Below, one piece after another: positions 30,273 to 40,091 of a stretch of 64,000 nt of DNA; position 1 is the stretch's first letter; each line of letters begins with the position of its first letter. The position numbers were made by a program, and so were the translations under genes. This DNA comes from Anastrepha obliqua. Taxonomy: Eukaryota; Arthropoda; Insecta; Diptera; Tephritidae. Location of the stretch: contig NC_072895.1 in NCBI RefSeq assembly GCF_027943255.1, positions 21,426,001-21,490,000 on the forward strand, in the 5' to 3' direction. Under the pieces are notes generated by a model. The model ran no database searches. It was given only the letters and a program-made list of their open reading frames with translations, and was not told the origin of the DNA.

Positions 30273-30577
30273 AAAAGGGTGATTTCAAGGGCCGATGTTG
30301 AATGTGAACCACACCTAAACGTCAACGACACCGTTGGACTTCTTTCTTTGGGGTTTTTTGAAAGAAAAGGTGTACGTCGATAAGCCAGCAACAATTCAAG
30401 AGCTAAAGGAGCGTCATCGAAAATTTGGACCATCGGATGGAGGTTTGCCGCCGAGGCCGCGACGGCCATTTGGCCGATATTTTATTCTATACGTAATTGA
30501 GCTATACCAATATTATCATAATAAAGAGAAATTACAATAATTTCTTAAAAAAATTGTATTTTATTCAAAATCACCCT
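30273..30577 (+). mobile_element. 305 bp MITE derived from a DD41D-type transposon
   Basis: It lies between TA dinucleotides at 30271-30272 and 30578-30579. Its ends are AAAAGGGTGATTTC and, on the minus strand, AGGGTGATTTTG. The inside keeps a scrap of transposase: TPLDFFLWGF-type text (GLLSLGFFERKG region, frame-shifted) and KEKVYVDKPATIQELKERHR, the segment after the third catalytic Asp. It is thus an internal-deletion derivative. It splits retrotransposon fragment L cleanly. Confidence 0.75.
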
Positions 30578-30913
30578 TAACAAAAACTTATTTAAAGTAC
30601 GAAACTTATTCCTGTGGAAGATAAAAAAATCATAAAAGCGGGTTTCTTTAGTTATCTTGAACTTCTTAAAAAACTTATTTCTTAAATTTTTATGATGTTT
30701 GAGTTCTTTCGTGCACCAAGGAATCTTATAATTTACACGCTTAAAAATGGGAACATATTTAGAACATAGATCTAGGACTAAAGTCTTAAATATCTTAAAG
30801 CATTCTGCTACTTCAGTATTGCCTAAAGAAACTTCCCATTCAATTTCACGTAAAGCATTATCAAGTACTTGGAAATCACACCCGGCAAAATTAAAAGAAA
30901 AATGAGCACTATC
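30578..30913 (-). pseudogene. Jockey/CR1-like retrotransposon fragment L, upstream half
   Basis: Minus-strand ORF: HFSFNFAGCDFQVLDNALRE, then FKTLVLDLCSKYVPIFKRVN and WCTKELKHHKNLRNKFFKKF, and YDFFIFHRNKFRTLNKFLL. This is the endonuclease-to-RT linker of a Jockey/CR1-like element. The fragment is truncated upstream where the 3' tail of family B copy 2 begins (30914). Joining FLL to the other half across the MITE restores the frame. Confidence 0.68.
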
Positions 30914-31995
30914 AGGTAGGTAGGTAGGTGAAATGGTTGAAGTGCCGGTCTGGCACTGCTCAAGTAGCACTAAAGCGCCGTTTGGATACCATTATGAGAC
31001 CTCCAACAGGCAGATATCTACAGTCAGCCAGAGCTGCTGATATAATGAAGAAGATTGATTGGATTTAGGTCGGCGCATTGCCCCAGGCTGTCGAAGAAAG
31101 GAGCGCCCAGTGACCTTAGACGTCTAGCTGTCAAACCAGGACGTTTACAAAGAAAGTGCTCAACAGTCTCCTTCTCTGAAAGGTCCCCACAGCTTCTGCA
31201 ATGAAGGTTAAATTTTAACCCTAGCTTTTCCGCGTGTGTGCCGATCGTCCAGTGACCGGTAAACACAGCTACGAGTTTGGAAATTGAATGGCGATGAGTC
31301 CAAACGACTTTCTGAGTCCTTCGTATACCGTATTGGGGCCAAAGGGTTTTCGAAATAGTACATGAAGAAATGAAACTCCATCTTTTCTGCGCTTTCCTGA
31401 GAAATATTTTGCGCAGTTCCCCTTTAACAACTGTCAGGGGGAGCCCGATGAGCGGGTAGGAGGTCTCTGAGGCCAATTCAGTCCCCTTCCTGGCAAGCTG
31501 ATCAGCAATTTCATTCCCCTCTATGTTCCTATGTCCTGGAACCCAGATCAGAAAAATGGAAACATGAATTTACTAATTTCGTTCTGCACCTTGGCGTCGT
31601 CAGAGCCTTAATCGCGGCTTGACTATCGGAGAAAATGTTAATATCTCCCTCGCTCCTGTGTTCCCTAAACATTGTGCATGCCTGCAGGACCGCAAAGACT
31701 TCTGCTTGAGATAGATAAATTGGCTGATTTAGAGAAAACCCCTGCTCCGACTCCCGATTCCATCTTGAAACCGTCAGTGAATACAGATGTGCAAGCTTCG
31801 GTGCAGATTTTCCCCTCGATCCAATCCTGGCTATTTGGAAAGATTGCCCCAGCACGACCCTCAAACTCTAGTTTGTGGAAAGAGAGATCTGTTCGAAGTT
31901 CGGAGAAATGCAGTGTTAGCTACCCGAAAATGCTACCATGTCCCTTGAGAGATTGCTTCCAGAGGCCAATACCCTTTAACCTAAGTGCAAAAGAA
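30914..31995 (-). pseudogene. Family B retrotransposon, copy 2 (RNase H and C-terminus)
   Basis: On the minus strand, the ORF at 31864-31529 carries RNase H: AEVFAVLQACTMFREHRSEG, DINIFSDSQAAIKALTTPRC. After a frame break the ORF at 31476-31024 gives ASETSYPLIGLPLTVVKGEL, AVFTGHWTIGTHAEKLGL, CRSCGDLSEKETVEHFLCK and RLRSLGAPFFDSLGQ, the Cys/His C-terminus. The 3' end is CACCTACCTACCTACCTGAT (30911-30930). The RNase H N-terminal Asp block lies in a different frame near 31770. RT is absent. This copy shows the intact form of the site into which the Transib-like element entered copy 3. Confidence 0.78.
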
Positions 31996-32890
31996 CATTC
32001 AGAGCAGCACTGGAGCAAGTTTTAAATGCTCCGATGATGCCAATTCATGCAGTCCTTTGCACCCTCCCCAATTAAGTGTTATTATATAACATATAATATA
32101 TAAATATTAGTAAATTTTAAGCAAACTCGTTTTCCTTTTTTTTTTTTTTTTTTTGTTAATTTGCACTTTTTTTTTACAATACAAATTTATTCACATGTTT
32201 GTGCCTGTATAGTCGAACTCCAAAAAATTGCACTTTGAATGTCGATTTGCCAATTTGTCACCACGAGTATTTTTTGTTGTTTTTCCTATTTTGCACTTAA
32301 TTTCAAATGTCCTGCTGTAGAAATTAGGGCAGTGAGAAATCCAATTGTATGAATAAGTCTCTTCCGTTTCGCACATGCCACATGGCCCTAAGTGTGGTAA
32401 TATCAGCCGCAATGTCACACAAATACCCAGAGGCAATAACAACAACTGCCAACCAAGGATATGTTACTCGTTAAAAAGTACTAAAATCGAATTTAAAACA
32501 AACAGAGGCCAATTTTTGCACATTTAAGATCGTAAATTTGAAACCATTGGGCTTTTGAATGCGAGTCAATTTACGAAAATGTGGTTTTATGAGATTTTTT
32601 TTTTTCTTTTTATTCGCATGCTTATGTGGGTGTGTGTGATTTTATATTCCCTGCAGTGAACGAATGAAGCAAACTTCTGGGTCAGAACTATGTAGCGCCA
32701 TTTCGCTAATTATGGAGTACTTCGCTACTAGTGTTGGGAGCAGTGTTGTCAGAAGTGAGGATTTAGGTTCAAAATTAAAAATGTTTCATTAATTAAGAAA
32801 ATAAAGGTTGCGTTCCGTTCTTATTAAAGTAAGCAAAATTTCGTCGAAAATTTTTTTAAATATTTTATTATAAAGTCTTTTTTTATCTGA
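31996..32890. other. Unassigned DNA; weak Cys/His ORF on minus strand
   Basis: Minus ORF 32445-32191 reads CVTLRLILPHLGPCGMCETE and then HCPNFYSRTF, a CxxC...H...C spacing like the C-termini of non-LTR elements, but nothing around it confirms this. T-runs occur at 32137-32153 and 32600-32610. No gene is seen elsewhere. Confidence 0.3.
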
Positions 32891-32894
32891 CGTC

Positions 32895-33361
32895 AAAAAT
32901 GTCTACGTTGATCCCGAAAAACAGCATTTGCGGGAAGTCATGCTGCATTATGACCTTTTAAAGAAAAGTGCAGCTGAAACGTGTCTTATATTGATCAATA
33001 TTTACGGTAATCACGCTCCATCAGTGGTTTCAATGCTTCCAAAGTGGCAATTTCGACGTGAGTGATAAAGATCGCGAAGGGGCACCGAAAAAATTCAAAG
33101 ATACTCAACTACAACAGTTTTGGGTGAAGACGCATGTCGAACTCTTGATGATAATCTATGTCTAAAGAGTTGGAAGTTGGCAGATCAATCGTCGGTGAAC
33201 GCTTTCACGCGATGGGAATGGTTCAGAAGGCAGGTAACTGGGTGCCACATTAATTGAAGGGGGGGGATATCGAGAGACGTTTGATGAGATGCTTCTTGAA
33301 CGGCAGTAAAGAAAGGGTTTTCTCCATCGCATCGACACTGGTGATGAAAACTGGATCGATT
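32895..33361 (+). pseudogene. Mariner N-terminal remnant (family M5)
   Basis: The plus strand reads, with frameshifts, LIPKN near 32912, then SGNFDVSDKDREGAPKKFKD (33045-33100), LEVGRSIVGERFHAMGMVQK around 33180-33230 and RKGF-HRIDTGDENWID near 33313-33360. This is the DNA-binding domain through the first catalytic Asp block (TGDE) of a mariner transposase. It stops exactly where an inverted-repeat element begins (33362). No left terminal repeat is evident. Confidence 0.65.
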
Positions 33362-33364
33362 GTA

Positions 33365-34093
33365 AGGGATAAAAATCGATTTTTTTTTTTTGCATGTTAT
33401 TGTAATATAGTAAAACATTTCAAAAATACCGTGTTAAAATTTTAAGTCAATCCGAGCAAAACTTTTTAAGTTATAGAGCATAAAGCTGAGCCGCCTCAAA
33501 CATCTGCCGAGACGCAGCAGTTGCGCGCGTAGTCCGTTACAAACTTTAAACGCGGTTTTCTCGAACCTTTTTTTTTAAAGTGCGTAGTCATTGGCATTTG
33601 AAAACTACTCAACCGATCCTTTTGAAATTTTGCACACATATTTTACATATAAAAAACCTCCCCCCAACGTTTTTTTCGCCATTTTTTTTTATATTAAGGT
33701 GGTTTTACACCTACAAAATGGCGGCATTTTTTCGTCAAAAATCACTTTTTACTTCAAACGACTACCAAATGGCTGAAAATGAAAATAAATCGTCAAAATA
33801 AACGTTGGGGGGAAGTTTAACTCATACTTTAACTAAATTATTCAATTTTTTTGATTTCAGATGATTCTACGCTGAGATATGCTGACTACTGCAAAATGTA
33901 TTTTTGAAAAGACGTCTACGTAAATGTGCTCTCATTCGCTCATTTTGCAATATTTTTACATGAAAATTTTATCAAATATTCTTGAAATGTTACTTTATAA
34001 TATGCAATAACTTTTAATAAACTGACTTGAACCGTTTCAATAACCGCTACAATAAATTCATGAAAAAAGTGTTTTTTTTTAGCGTTTATCCCT
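33365..34093. mobile_element. Inverted-repeat non-autonomous element N3
   Basis: The 12 bp inverted repeats GTAAGGGATAAA (33362-33373) and TTTATCCCTTAC (34085-34096) bound about 730 bp of AT-rich non-coding DNA. If TA is the target duplication (33363-33364 and 34094-34095), the element is 33365-34093 with ends AGGGATAAA. It separates two different mariner remnants. Central text includes TTAAGGTGGTTTTACACC. No transposase is seen. Confidence 0.5.
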
Positions 34094-34098
34094 TACCC

Positions 34099-34458
34099 CC
34101 CTTTTGCGTCGATTTGACACCGTTGATGAAACCTGGATTCATCATTACACACCAGAAACTAAGCAACAAACAAACAAAACAATGGGCTTCTTTTGGTTAA
34201 GCTGCTCCAAAGAAGACGAAGACAACAGACCCATCGGCCGGAAAGGTCGTGGCGACGATTTTTTGGAATGCGAACGGCGTCATCCTCATGGATTTTTTAG
34301 AAAAACGAAGAACAATCACTGGACAATACCACAGTGAGTTATTGGACCGTTTTCATAAAAAAATTGAAGTTGACACGGCTGCATTTGGCAAAAAAGAAGG
34401 CGCTGTTTCACCACGATAATGCACCAGCACATTCAATCGTAGTTGTCGCCGCCAAACT
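34099..34458 (+). pseudogene. Mariner central remnant (family M4)
   Basis: The frame begins LRRFDTVDETWIHHYTPETK (first catalytic Asp in TVDETW). After shifts it gives text around GKVVATIFWNANGVILMDFL-like DNA, then FHHDNAPAHSIVVVAAK near 34405-34455 (second catalytic Asp in HHDNAP). The 3' third, with the third Asp and the right terminal repeat, is missing, because a Jockey copy was inserted at 34459 and what follows it is not mariner. The TVDETW/HHDNAP style differs from the M5 remnant on the left. Confidence 0.65.
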
Positions 34459-35268
34459 TTTTTTTTTTTATTTGCAATCTATCTTAAAATAATGATATTC
34501 AGCAAATTAGGTCTTATTATCTAATAGCAGCGGTAGTATTTGCACAAATGCAAAACTACTTATAAAATTACGATATTTGTTCTAATATTTGATCTTAAAT
34601 GTATTAAATTTCAATTGTACTAATGAGTTGCTTATCTTCATATAGGAACTTATGTATTTTGTTTTTTATTTAGTGTTGATTAAATAATTTAATTCAGGAA
34701 AATTAGAGAAATGGCAAGTCTAAGATATGATTACGCTTCAGTCGTATTGTTTCATTACTTGAGTCTAATAAGCATATAGCATTCGTATTTACATGGTTTG
34801 ACAGCCGTGCAAGATATCTGTTAGAAAAGTTTGGAATTTCACTCTTTACAAATGGGATATCTAAGTCCTTATGTATTGCTTCATTTGTGACGAACCAAGG
34901 GGCGTTAACAAGTGCACGCAAAGTTTTTGATTGGTAGCGTTGCAGGATTTCTATATTCGATTTGCTAGCAGTTCCCCAAAGCTGTATACCGTAGGTCCAT
35001 ACAGGCTTTAAAATAGCTTTATATAGTCTTATTTTGTTTTCAAAACTAAGCTGAGATTTACGACCAAGCAGCCAGTGCATTCGCTTGGTTTTATTTTTAA
35101 GCTGCTCTTGTTTGGCCTTAATATGGGATTTCCAAGTAAGGCGTCGATCTAAATGCATTCCTAAATATGTCACCTTGGTATTCATTGGTATTACAGCATT
35201 ATTTAAAAATATTCTAGGGCAGTTATCTTTTCTTAACGTAAAGGTGACATGGGTAGACTGCATAAATT
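34459..35268 (-). pseudogene. 5'-truncated Jockey element, C-terminal part
   Basis: The minus-strand ORF at 35263-34703 (186 codons) encodes the RT thumb and C-terminus: KVTYLGMHLDRRLTWKSHIK, KRMHWLLGRKSQLSFENKIR, LYKAILKPVWTYGIQLWGTA and IEILQRYQSKTLRAL. This is typical Jockey text and parallels residues 760-870 of the ORF2 at 2410-5079, though it is a different family member. It ends in a 3' UTR and a run of about 11 A (T at 34460-34470). No stop lies within it, but RT catalytic motifs are missing. It entered a mariner remnant. Confidence 0.8.
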
Positions 35269-35289
35269 ACGTTATAGATTGGCCAATTC

Positions 35290-35500
35290 AAGTGATGAAC
35301 TGTTCAATACCGATAGATTTACTAGCCTTTGAGAGGAAAAAGTTGAGGGCATTAATCAACGAGCGGCTGAAATATGGAGTAAGCAAACTTGTAGCGCAAA
35401 TCAATGACGAAATGATAAGACCGCTGGAGAAACGAAACACGCAGCGGCAGATGGGCGGCCAGGCTTATAAAAGACGTCACTACATGGTAAAGTAGGAACT
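35290..35500 (+). pseudogene. Possible non-LTR retrotransposon scrap
   Basis: The frame reads IPIDLLAFERKKLRALINER. A PIDLLAxERK block occurs between RT and the C-terminus in R1-like elements. What follows (LEKRNTQRQMGGQAYKRRHY) does not match that family clearly, so the call is weak. Confidence 0.25.
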
Positions 35501-36970
35501 GCGGTGAAGTCCATTCTTATACAACCCAAATGCCTTCGAGGTACGAGTATTTTCAGAAATTCAAAATTAGAGAAATGCGAATACGCAAAACACTCCTTTT
35601 CCCAAGAACAAGGAACAAGAACGTCGAACATTAGGGCATGCAGCCGGTCAGATAACCGGTGAAAATGTAATTGGCAAGATTCTAAGCAGCTAGGAAACGT
35701 AGAAAATCATCAGTGGTTTCGCGGAAAAAATTCTCCGGATGAAAAAGTGAGACCAGGACGCAAGCACACAGACATAGACTGTGCAATGAGGAAGACGGAA
35801 CGCCACTCTGAAGTAATGCGAAAACGACTCCAGGGTGCACAACGGTTCCAAACGAGGCGGAGTTTTTTAGTCTCCGGGCATACCATTGCTGCGAGTTTTG
35901 TTTTGATGCTGTATTAGACATTTGAAACCTACTCAACCGCAAAAACCAAAAGACAAAAAGTTAAGATTTTTGCTGTTGCTGTATTTTTTCTGTTGCATAG
36001 TTCACACTAAGGCCTTGCCTTGTAAATTTAAGCAGTTGCTCATATTGCAAAGTGTACGTTCGCATTGCGGTTATGAATTCACTAGAGTGCCAACCACTCA
36101 GCACTAGTGAATGTCTCTGCTGGGTTGTAGATAGAAAATGGCTGCAATGTAGGCAGTTGTTGATACCCGAAAAGTATGCAAAATGGGCTACATCTGTGTG
36201 GCTTTTGCAAGCAAATGTGTGTGTGCTTAGATGTGTACAAACATACGTCTGTATGTATGAGCATTAACCGCACGACAATACACACACAGTTTCTCCTCAG
36301 ACCTCAGCTTCCAATCCGCAAAGCCACAAAAGGTCAGACAACAAATTTTAGGTTAGTATTGGTGACTTTTGTGGTTGAAAATGTGGTTTCTTTCTGCCTG
36401 CCTGCCTGCCTTTTCTGCCTTTTATAAGCGAATTTCTGTTATTTTCTATTAATTTATTTTTTGTGCAGATTTATTTGACAACATTTGGTGTTTGTTGTTT
36501 AACACGCAATTTTATTAAAATTCAAGAAAATGTATGAAGGAGCGGGATCCAATTAATTCTTTAAACTCGTAATTCGGTGCATATTTACGCATTTTAGGAA
36601 ATTTTATTTATTTATAGTTTTTTAATTTAATTTCATAAGCAACGTTTTTTTTAACATCGAATGCTCTTGCAGTGAAATTTGTTGTTTATAAATTTTTGAA
36701 TTTTTCAAATGTTAACGCCTTTGCATCAGCGTCCATTGTGGCCATTTAATCCACATATTAAAAATTTGAGATTTTTATATCCCACAAACTATTGATGTGC
36801 TGGAATATTATTCACATAGAGCCCTTAGTTTCAAACGCGCAGGGATTTTGATTTTCAAAATTCGCAAAAGCAATTGAAATTTTCGTTGACGCAGGAATCT
36901 CAAAACGAAAAATGTTTTTTTGAACAGAAAATAGTTCCGAAAGGAATGCCTTATTAAGTATAATATTTTC
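35501..36970. other. Unassigned DNA
   Basis: No gene is supported. A TGCC microsatellite (CTGCCTGCCTGCCTGCC) lies near 36396-36412, with GTATGTATG words near 36245. The ORFs here have no family features. Confidence 0.4.
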
Positions 36971-36974
36971 GTGT

Positions 36975-37480
36975 AAGATTAGGTTAGGTTAGGTACACCT
37001 GGCTGATCTGAACAGATCTCACATAGAGAGGGTGTAAACAGTTTAAACTTTGGTCAGCAATATTCTGCAGAGTTGAAAAGTATACCGATCCCAGGCGGTT
37101 GTAACGTGTTTTGCTTAGAGCAGGGCAGTGGCAAAGGAGGTGTTCTAACGTACCCCTTTCTGTGGACTAATCCCATTTTAACAGCGTGATATGGAGTGAG
37201 TCAATTCCTTCCTTAGTAGTGATAAAATAAAGTTGGTTGTTTTCGTGTTGCAAGTTCTTAGCATTATTTTGGCAATCCTGGTCGAAGGTCGCGGCTTCCG
37301 ATATAGGCTGTGCTTTCAGAGTTAGTTCCTCGTCTAGTTCCGTCTTTAAAACTGAAAGTAAGAGATGTATGTTCGACGTACTCATCTTAGGCAAGCATCT
37401 GCCTTAGCAAGCTCGTCAACTCTCGTATTGCCCTCTATTCCTTTGTGTCCTGATACCCTGGTACCCTGTAAGGTTAATTA
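36975..37480 (-). pseudogene. Retrotransposon family H, RNase H end and 3' UTR
   Basis: On the minus strand from about 37470, a broken frame reads WVPGYQ, HKGIEGNTRVDELAKA-like text (GNTRVDELAKADAC region), which is the last RNase H motif, followed by stop codons and a roughly 400 bp 3' region. Its end is ACCTAACCTAACCTAATC (36979-36996), a tandem ACCTA tail. No RT is present. The tail could be mistaken for telomeric repeat but ends a retrotransposon. Confidence 0.55.
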
Positions 37481-37687
37481 AAGGAACACACAGGCGCGTG
37501 ATCCCTGAAAAACAAAGCAATAAGTACATTTTAGAACGAACCAAGTGCAGCTGTGCATAAAAATTTAAAGTGGCGCAAATTGAACCAGCCAGATTTATGT
37601 TTTTACTGCATATCAAAAATTATTTTGAGTGATTGAAATCCTTATTTGATCTTTACACACTCTGTTGCTTGTCTGTTTGTACTTATA

Positions 37688-38956
37688 CGAGGGGTGCCTT
37701 TTATATTTCGGGATTTGGCAACCCTGGTGTTGCAATCTGGCAACTGACAGCTGTATCGCAAAGTTTGACATTTTTTGGCTTTTACGTATTCAGAACGTTT
37801 TGAAATACCAGCACTATTTGTGTTGTTTACAGTAACTTAAAAGATTCATCTCGGTCCAAAAATGGAATTAAACCGTTAACATTTTCATGCGATTATTTTT
37901 TACAACTTTCGACGTGGATGAACTCAGCAACATTGCATGGATGAACTTATTGCATTTTTTGGCGATGAAGCTCCATCAAGGACCAGTGTTTATCAATGGT
38001 ATGATGAATTCAATCGTGGTCGTAGACGAATTTCGTGAAGGTCGTCCAAAATCAGTTGTTGTTCCGTAAACCATTGATGCTGATATTGCAAGATCGTCAT
38101 GTGATCTATCGTGAGATTGAGACAATCTTAGGCATTAGTGGGACCAGCATACATTCAATATTGCATAAACATTTGACTGTCAAAAAAATTTGTTCGCGTT
38201 GGATCCCACACAATTTGTCAATCGCTCAAAAAAGACTCGTGTCGATTGGTCGAAAGAAATGCTCAAAAAATACGATCGCGGGGCTTCGAAACACGTCTAT
38301 GACATCGTGACAGGTGATGAATCATGGATTTATGCGTACGAGCCCGAAAGTAAACAGCAGTCGACTGTATGGGTGTTTCAAGATGAGCCAAATCCAACAA
38401 AAGTTGTTCGCGCACTAAGCACTTCCAAGCAAATGGTCGCCTGTTTTTTCGGAAAAACTGGACATGTCGCAACCGTACCACTAGAACAACGCAGTACAGT
38501 AAATTCTGAGTGGTACACAACCATTTGTTTGCCAGTTGTTTTCCAAGAAATTAGGAAAACCAATCGCCAAAGACGAATCACTCTTCACCAGGACAATGCG
38601 AGTTCTCACACATCGGCTCAAACAACTGCATTTTTGAGCACCCAAAACATCGAATTAATGGGTCATCCGCCGTATAGTTCTGACTTGGCACCGAATGACT
38701 TCTTTTTATTCCCGTACGTAAAAAGCAAACTGAGAGACCAACGTTATTCGACACCTGAAGAAGCGGTTGCGGCATTCAGAATGCATGTTTTGGAGGTACC
38801 TCATTCAGAGTGGCAAAAGTGCTTCGACAATTGGTTCAAACGCATGCAAAAGTGTATAGATCTTCATGGAGAATATTTTGAAAAACAATAAAGTGATTTT
38901 CTATGATTAAAGTTTGTTTTTGTTCTTTAATCTCGACATATAAAAGGCACCCCTCG
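37688..38956 (+). mobile_element. Mariner family M2, copy a
   Basis: A 1269 bp element lies between TA at 37686-37687 and 38957-38958. Its ends CGAGGGGTGCCTTTTATAT are identical over 19 bp on both sides (22 of 23 overall). It carries a DD34D transposase pseudogene. A shorter copy lies at 61262-62124. Confidence 0.9.
37860..38891 (+). pseudogene. Mariner M2a transposase (DD34D), frameshifted
   Basis: The N-terminal part is shifted several times (the DNA around 37920-38040 encodes CMDELIAFFGDEAPSRTSVY in one frame and FREGRPKSVVVP in another). TAA at 38069 and an 11 bp deletion follow at about 38079, judged against copy b. A one-base loss in the A-run at 38228-38233 breaks the frame at SIAQK. 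The downstream frame is open to 38891 with all three catalytic Asp: VTGDESWIYAYEP, HQDNASSHTS and APNDFFLFPYVK, 34 residues between the last two. It ends GEYFEKQ. The catalytic domain is intact but cannot be made as one protein. Confidence 0.85.
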
Positions 38957-39069
38957 TATACGGCAGCTGTCTAATTCACAAGTGTCAAATATGCCTGACA
39001 CACGACGTGATTTGCAGAAATTGTAAGCTGTCCGATAGGCTGATTAGTTTTGCGCCACCTTGTACACAC

Positions 39070-39452
39070 AACTCAAAAAAGCAAAAGGACGGTCAAAAAG
39101 AAATCCATTATTTTCCCGGTAGATGGCTGTTATAATCGATATCTCGTGAAGTATCGATAAAACAATTTAAAGTTTATGATCGTTGTCAAGGTGACTTTTC
39201 ACACTAAAAAACTTCTTTTGTTGCATTCATTGTAAACAATGGAAGTCAACAAAGAGAAATTTCGGTACATTTTTCAGTTTTCATTCATACAATTTTTCTG
39301 TGATATAGGCGAAATGCAAGCCACGTGCAATTTTACTTTCGTCGATTCTGTTCAGGCATTTTTGATGGTAAAGAAAAGGTCGAAAATGTCGATTAAATCA
39401 CAGAAATAATCGCAGTTGACCAGCATATTATCAGTCGTAGGCCATAAACCAG
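39070..39452. other. Unassigned DNA
   Basis: Nothing is recognised between element T1 and N1 copy a. Confidence 0.3.
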
Positions 39453-40091
39453 TTAAGGGTTAGGGGTAGTCAGAGGCCCGAAAAAATGATGAATTTCAAT
39501 TTTTTTTTTGCTAGTTAACTGCTTTATTTTACAAAAATAAAAATATAGCATTAATACATCATGCTTCGACTTGACTTTAGCAAAACTTCAAAAAAAAAAA
39601 TTAATAATTGTAAAAGTTATCGCTGTTTGTGTGGAGTCCGTTTCTCCAGAAGTCCCTTGCGGTGATCATCACAAATCCTGGGAGATTCGTCTAAAATCAA
39701 TCGGACAAGAGAAATTAGTTTTATTAATAGATAATCGTGTTCAAAATTAGCAATATGGCGGCGGCCTCAGGAAATATTTTTCAGATTTTCGAGAAAAGAA
39801 CCGATAATTAATTGTTTAAAACAAATTGAAATTTTTGAAAAAAAAATACTTCGATCAGGCACGAGTTTTTTATTTTTTTTTTTTTAAGCAGTATAAATTT
39901 TATTAAAATCTACCAAGCGGTTTTCAAGTTACAATGGTCACCAGTTCGAAAAACATAGTTTTGAGAAAAACGCATTTAAAGTTTTGCTATCTGCTCCGGA
40001 GCGCCCGAACGCCCTTTGTTCATTGTTGAATAACTCGAAAAGTATTTTTGGGATTCACTTCAAATATTCACACAATATTTTTAAGATATTA

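Larger units (their letters stand above)
37570..39058. mobile_element. Non-autonomous element T1, interrupted by mariner M2a
   Basis: The ends are GTGGCGCAAATTGAACCAGC (37570-37589) and, on the minus strand, GTGGCGCAAAACTAATCAGC (39058-39039). The same end motif recurs at 55391 and 57147. Without the mariner the element would be about 220 bp. No coding text is visible. The target duplication is unclear. Confidence 0.45.

Noticed and set aside
36978..36998. AGGTTAGGTTAGGTA as telomeric repeat
   Set aside because: Only about three units, attached to the 3' end of a retrotransposon; flies lack simple TTAGG telomeres, and a retrotransposon tail explains it.
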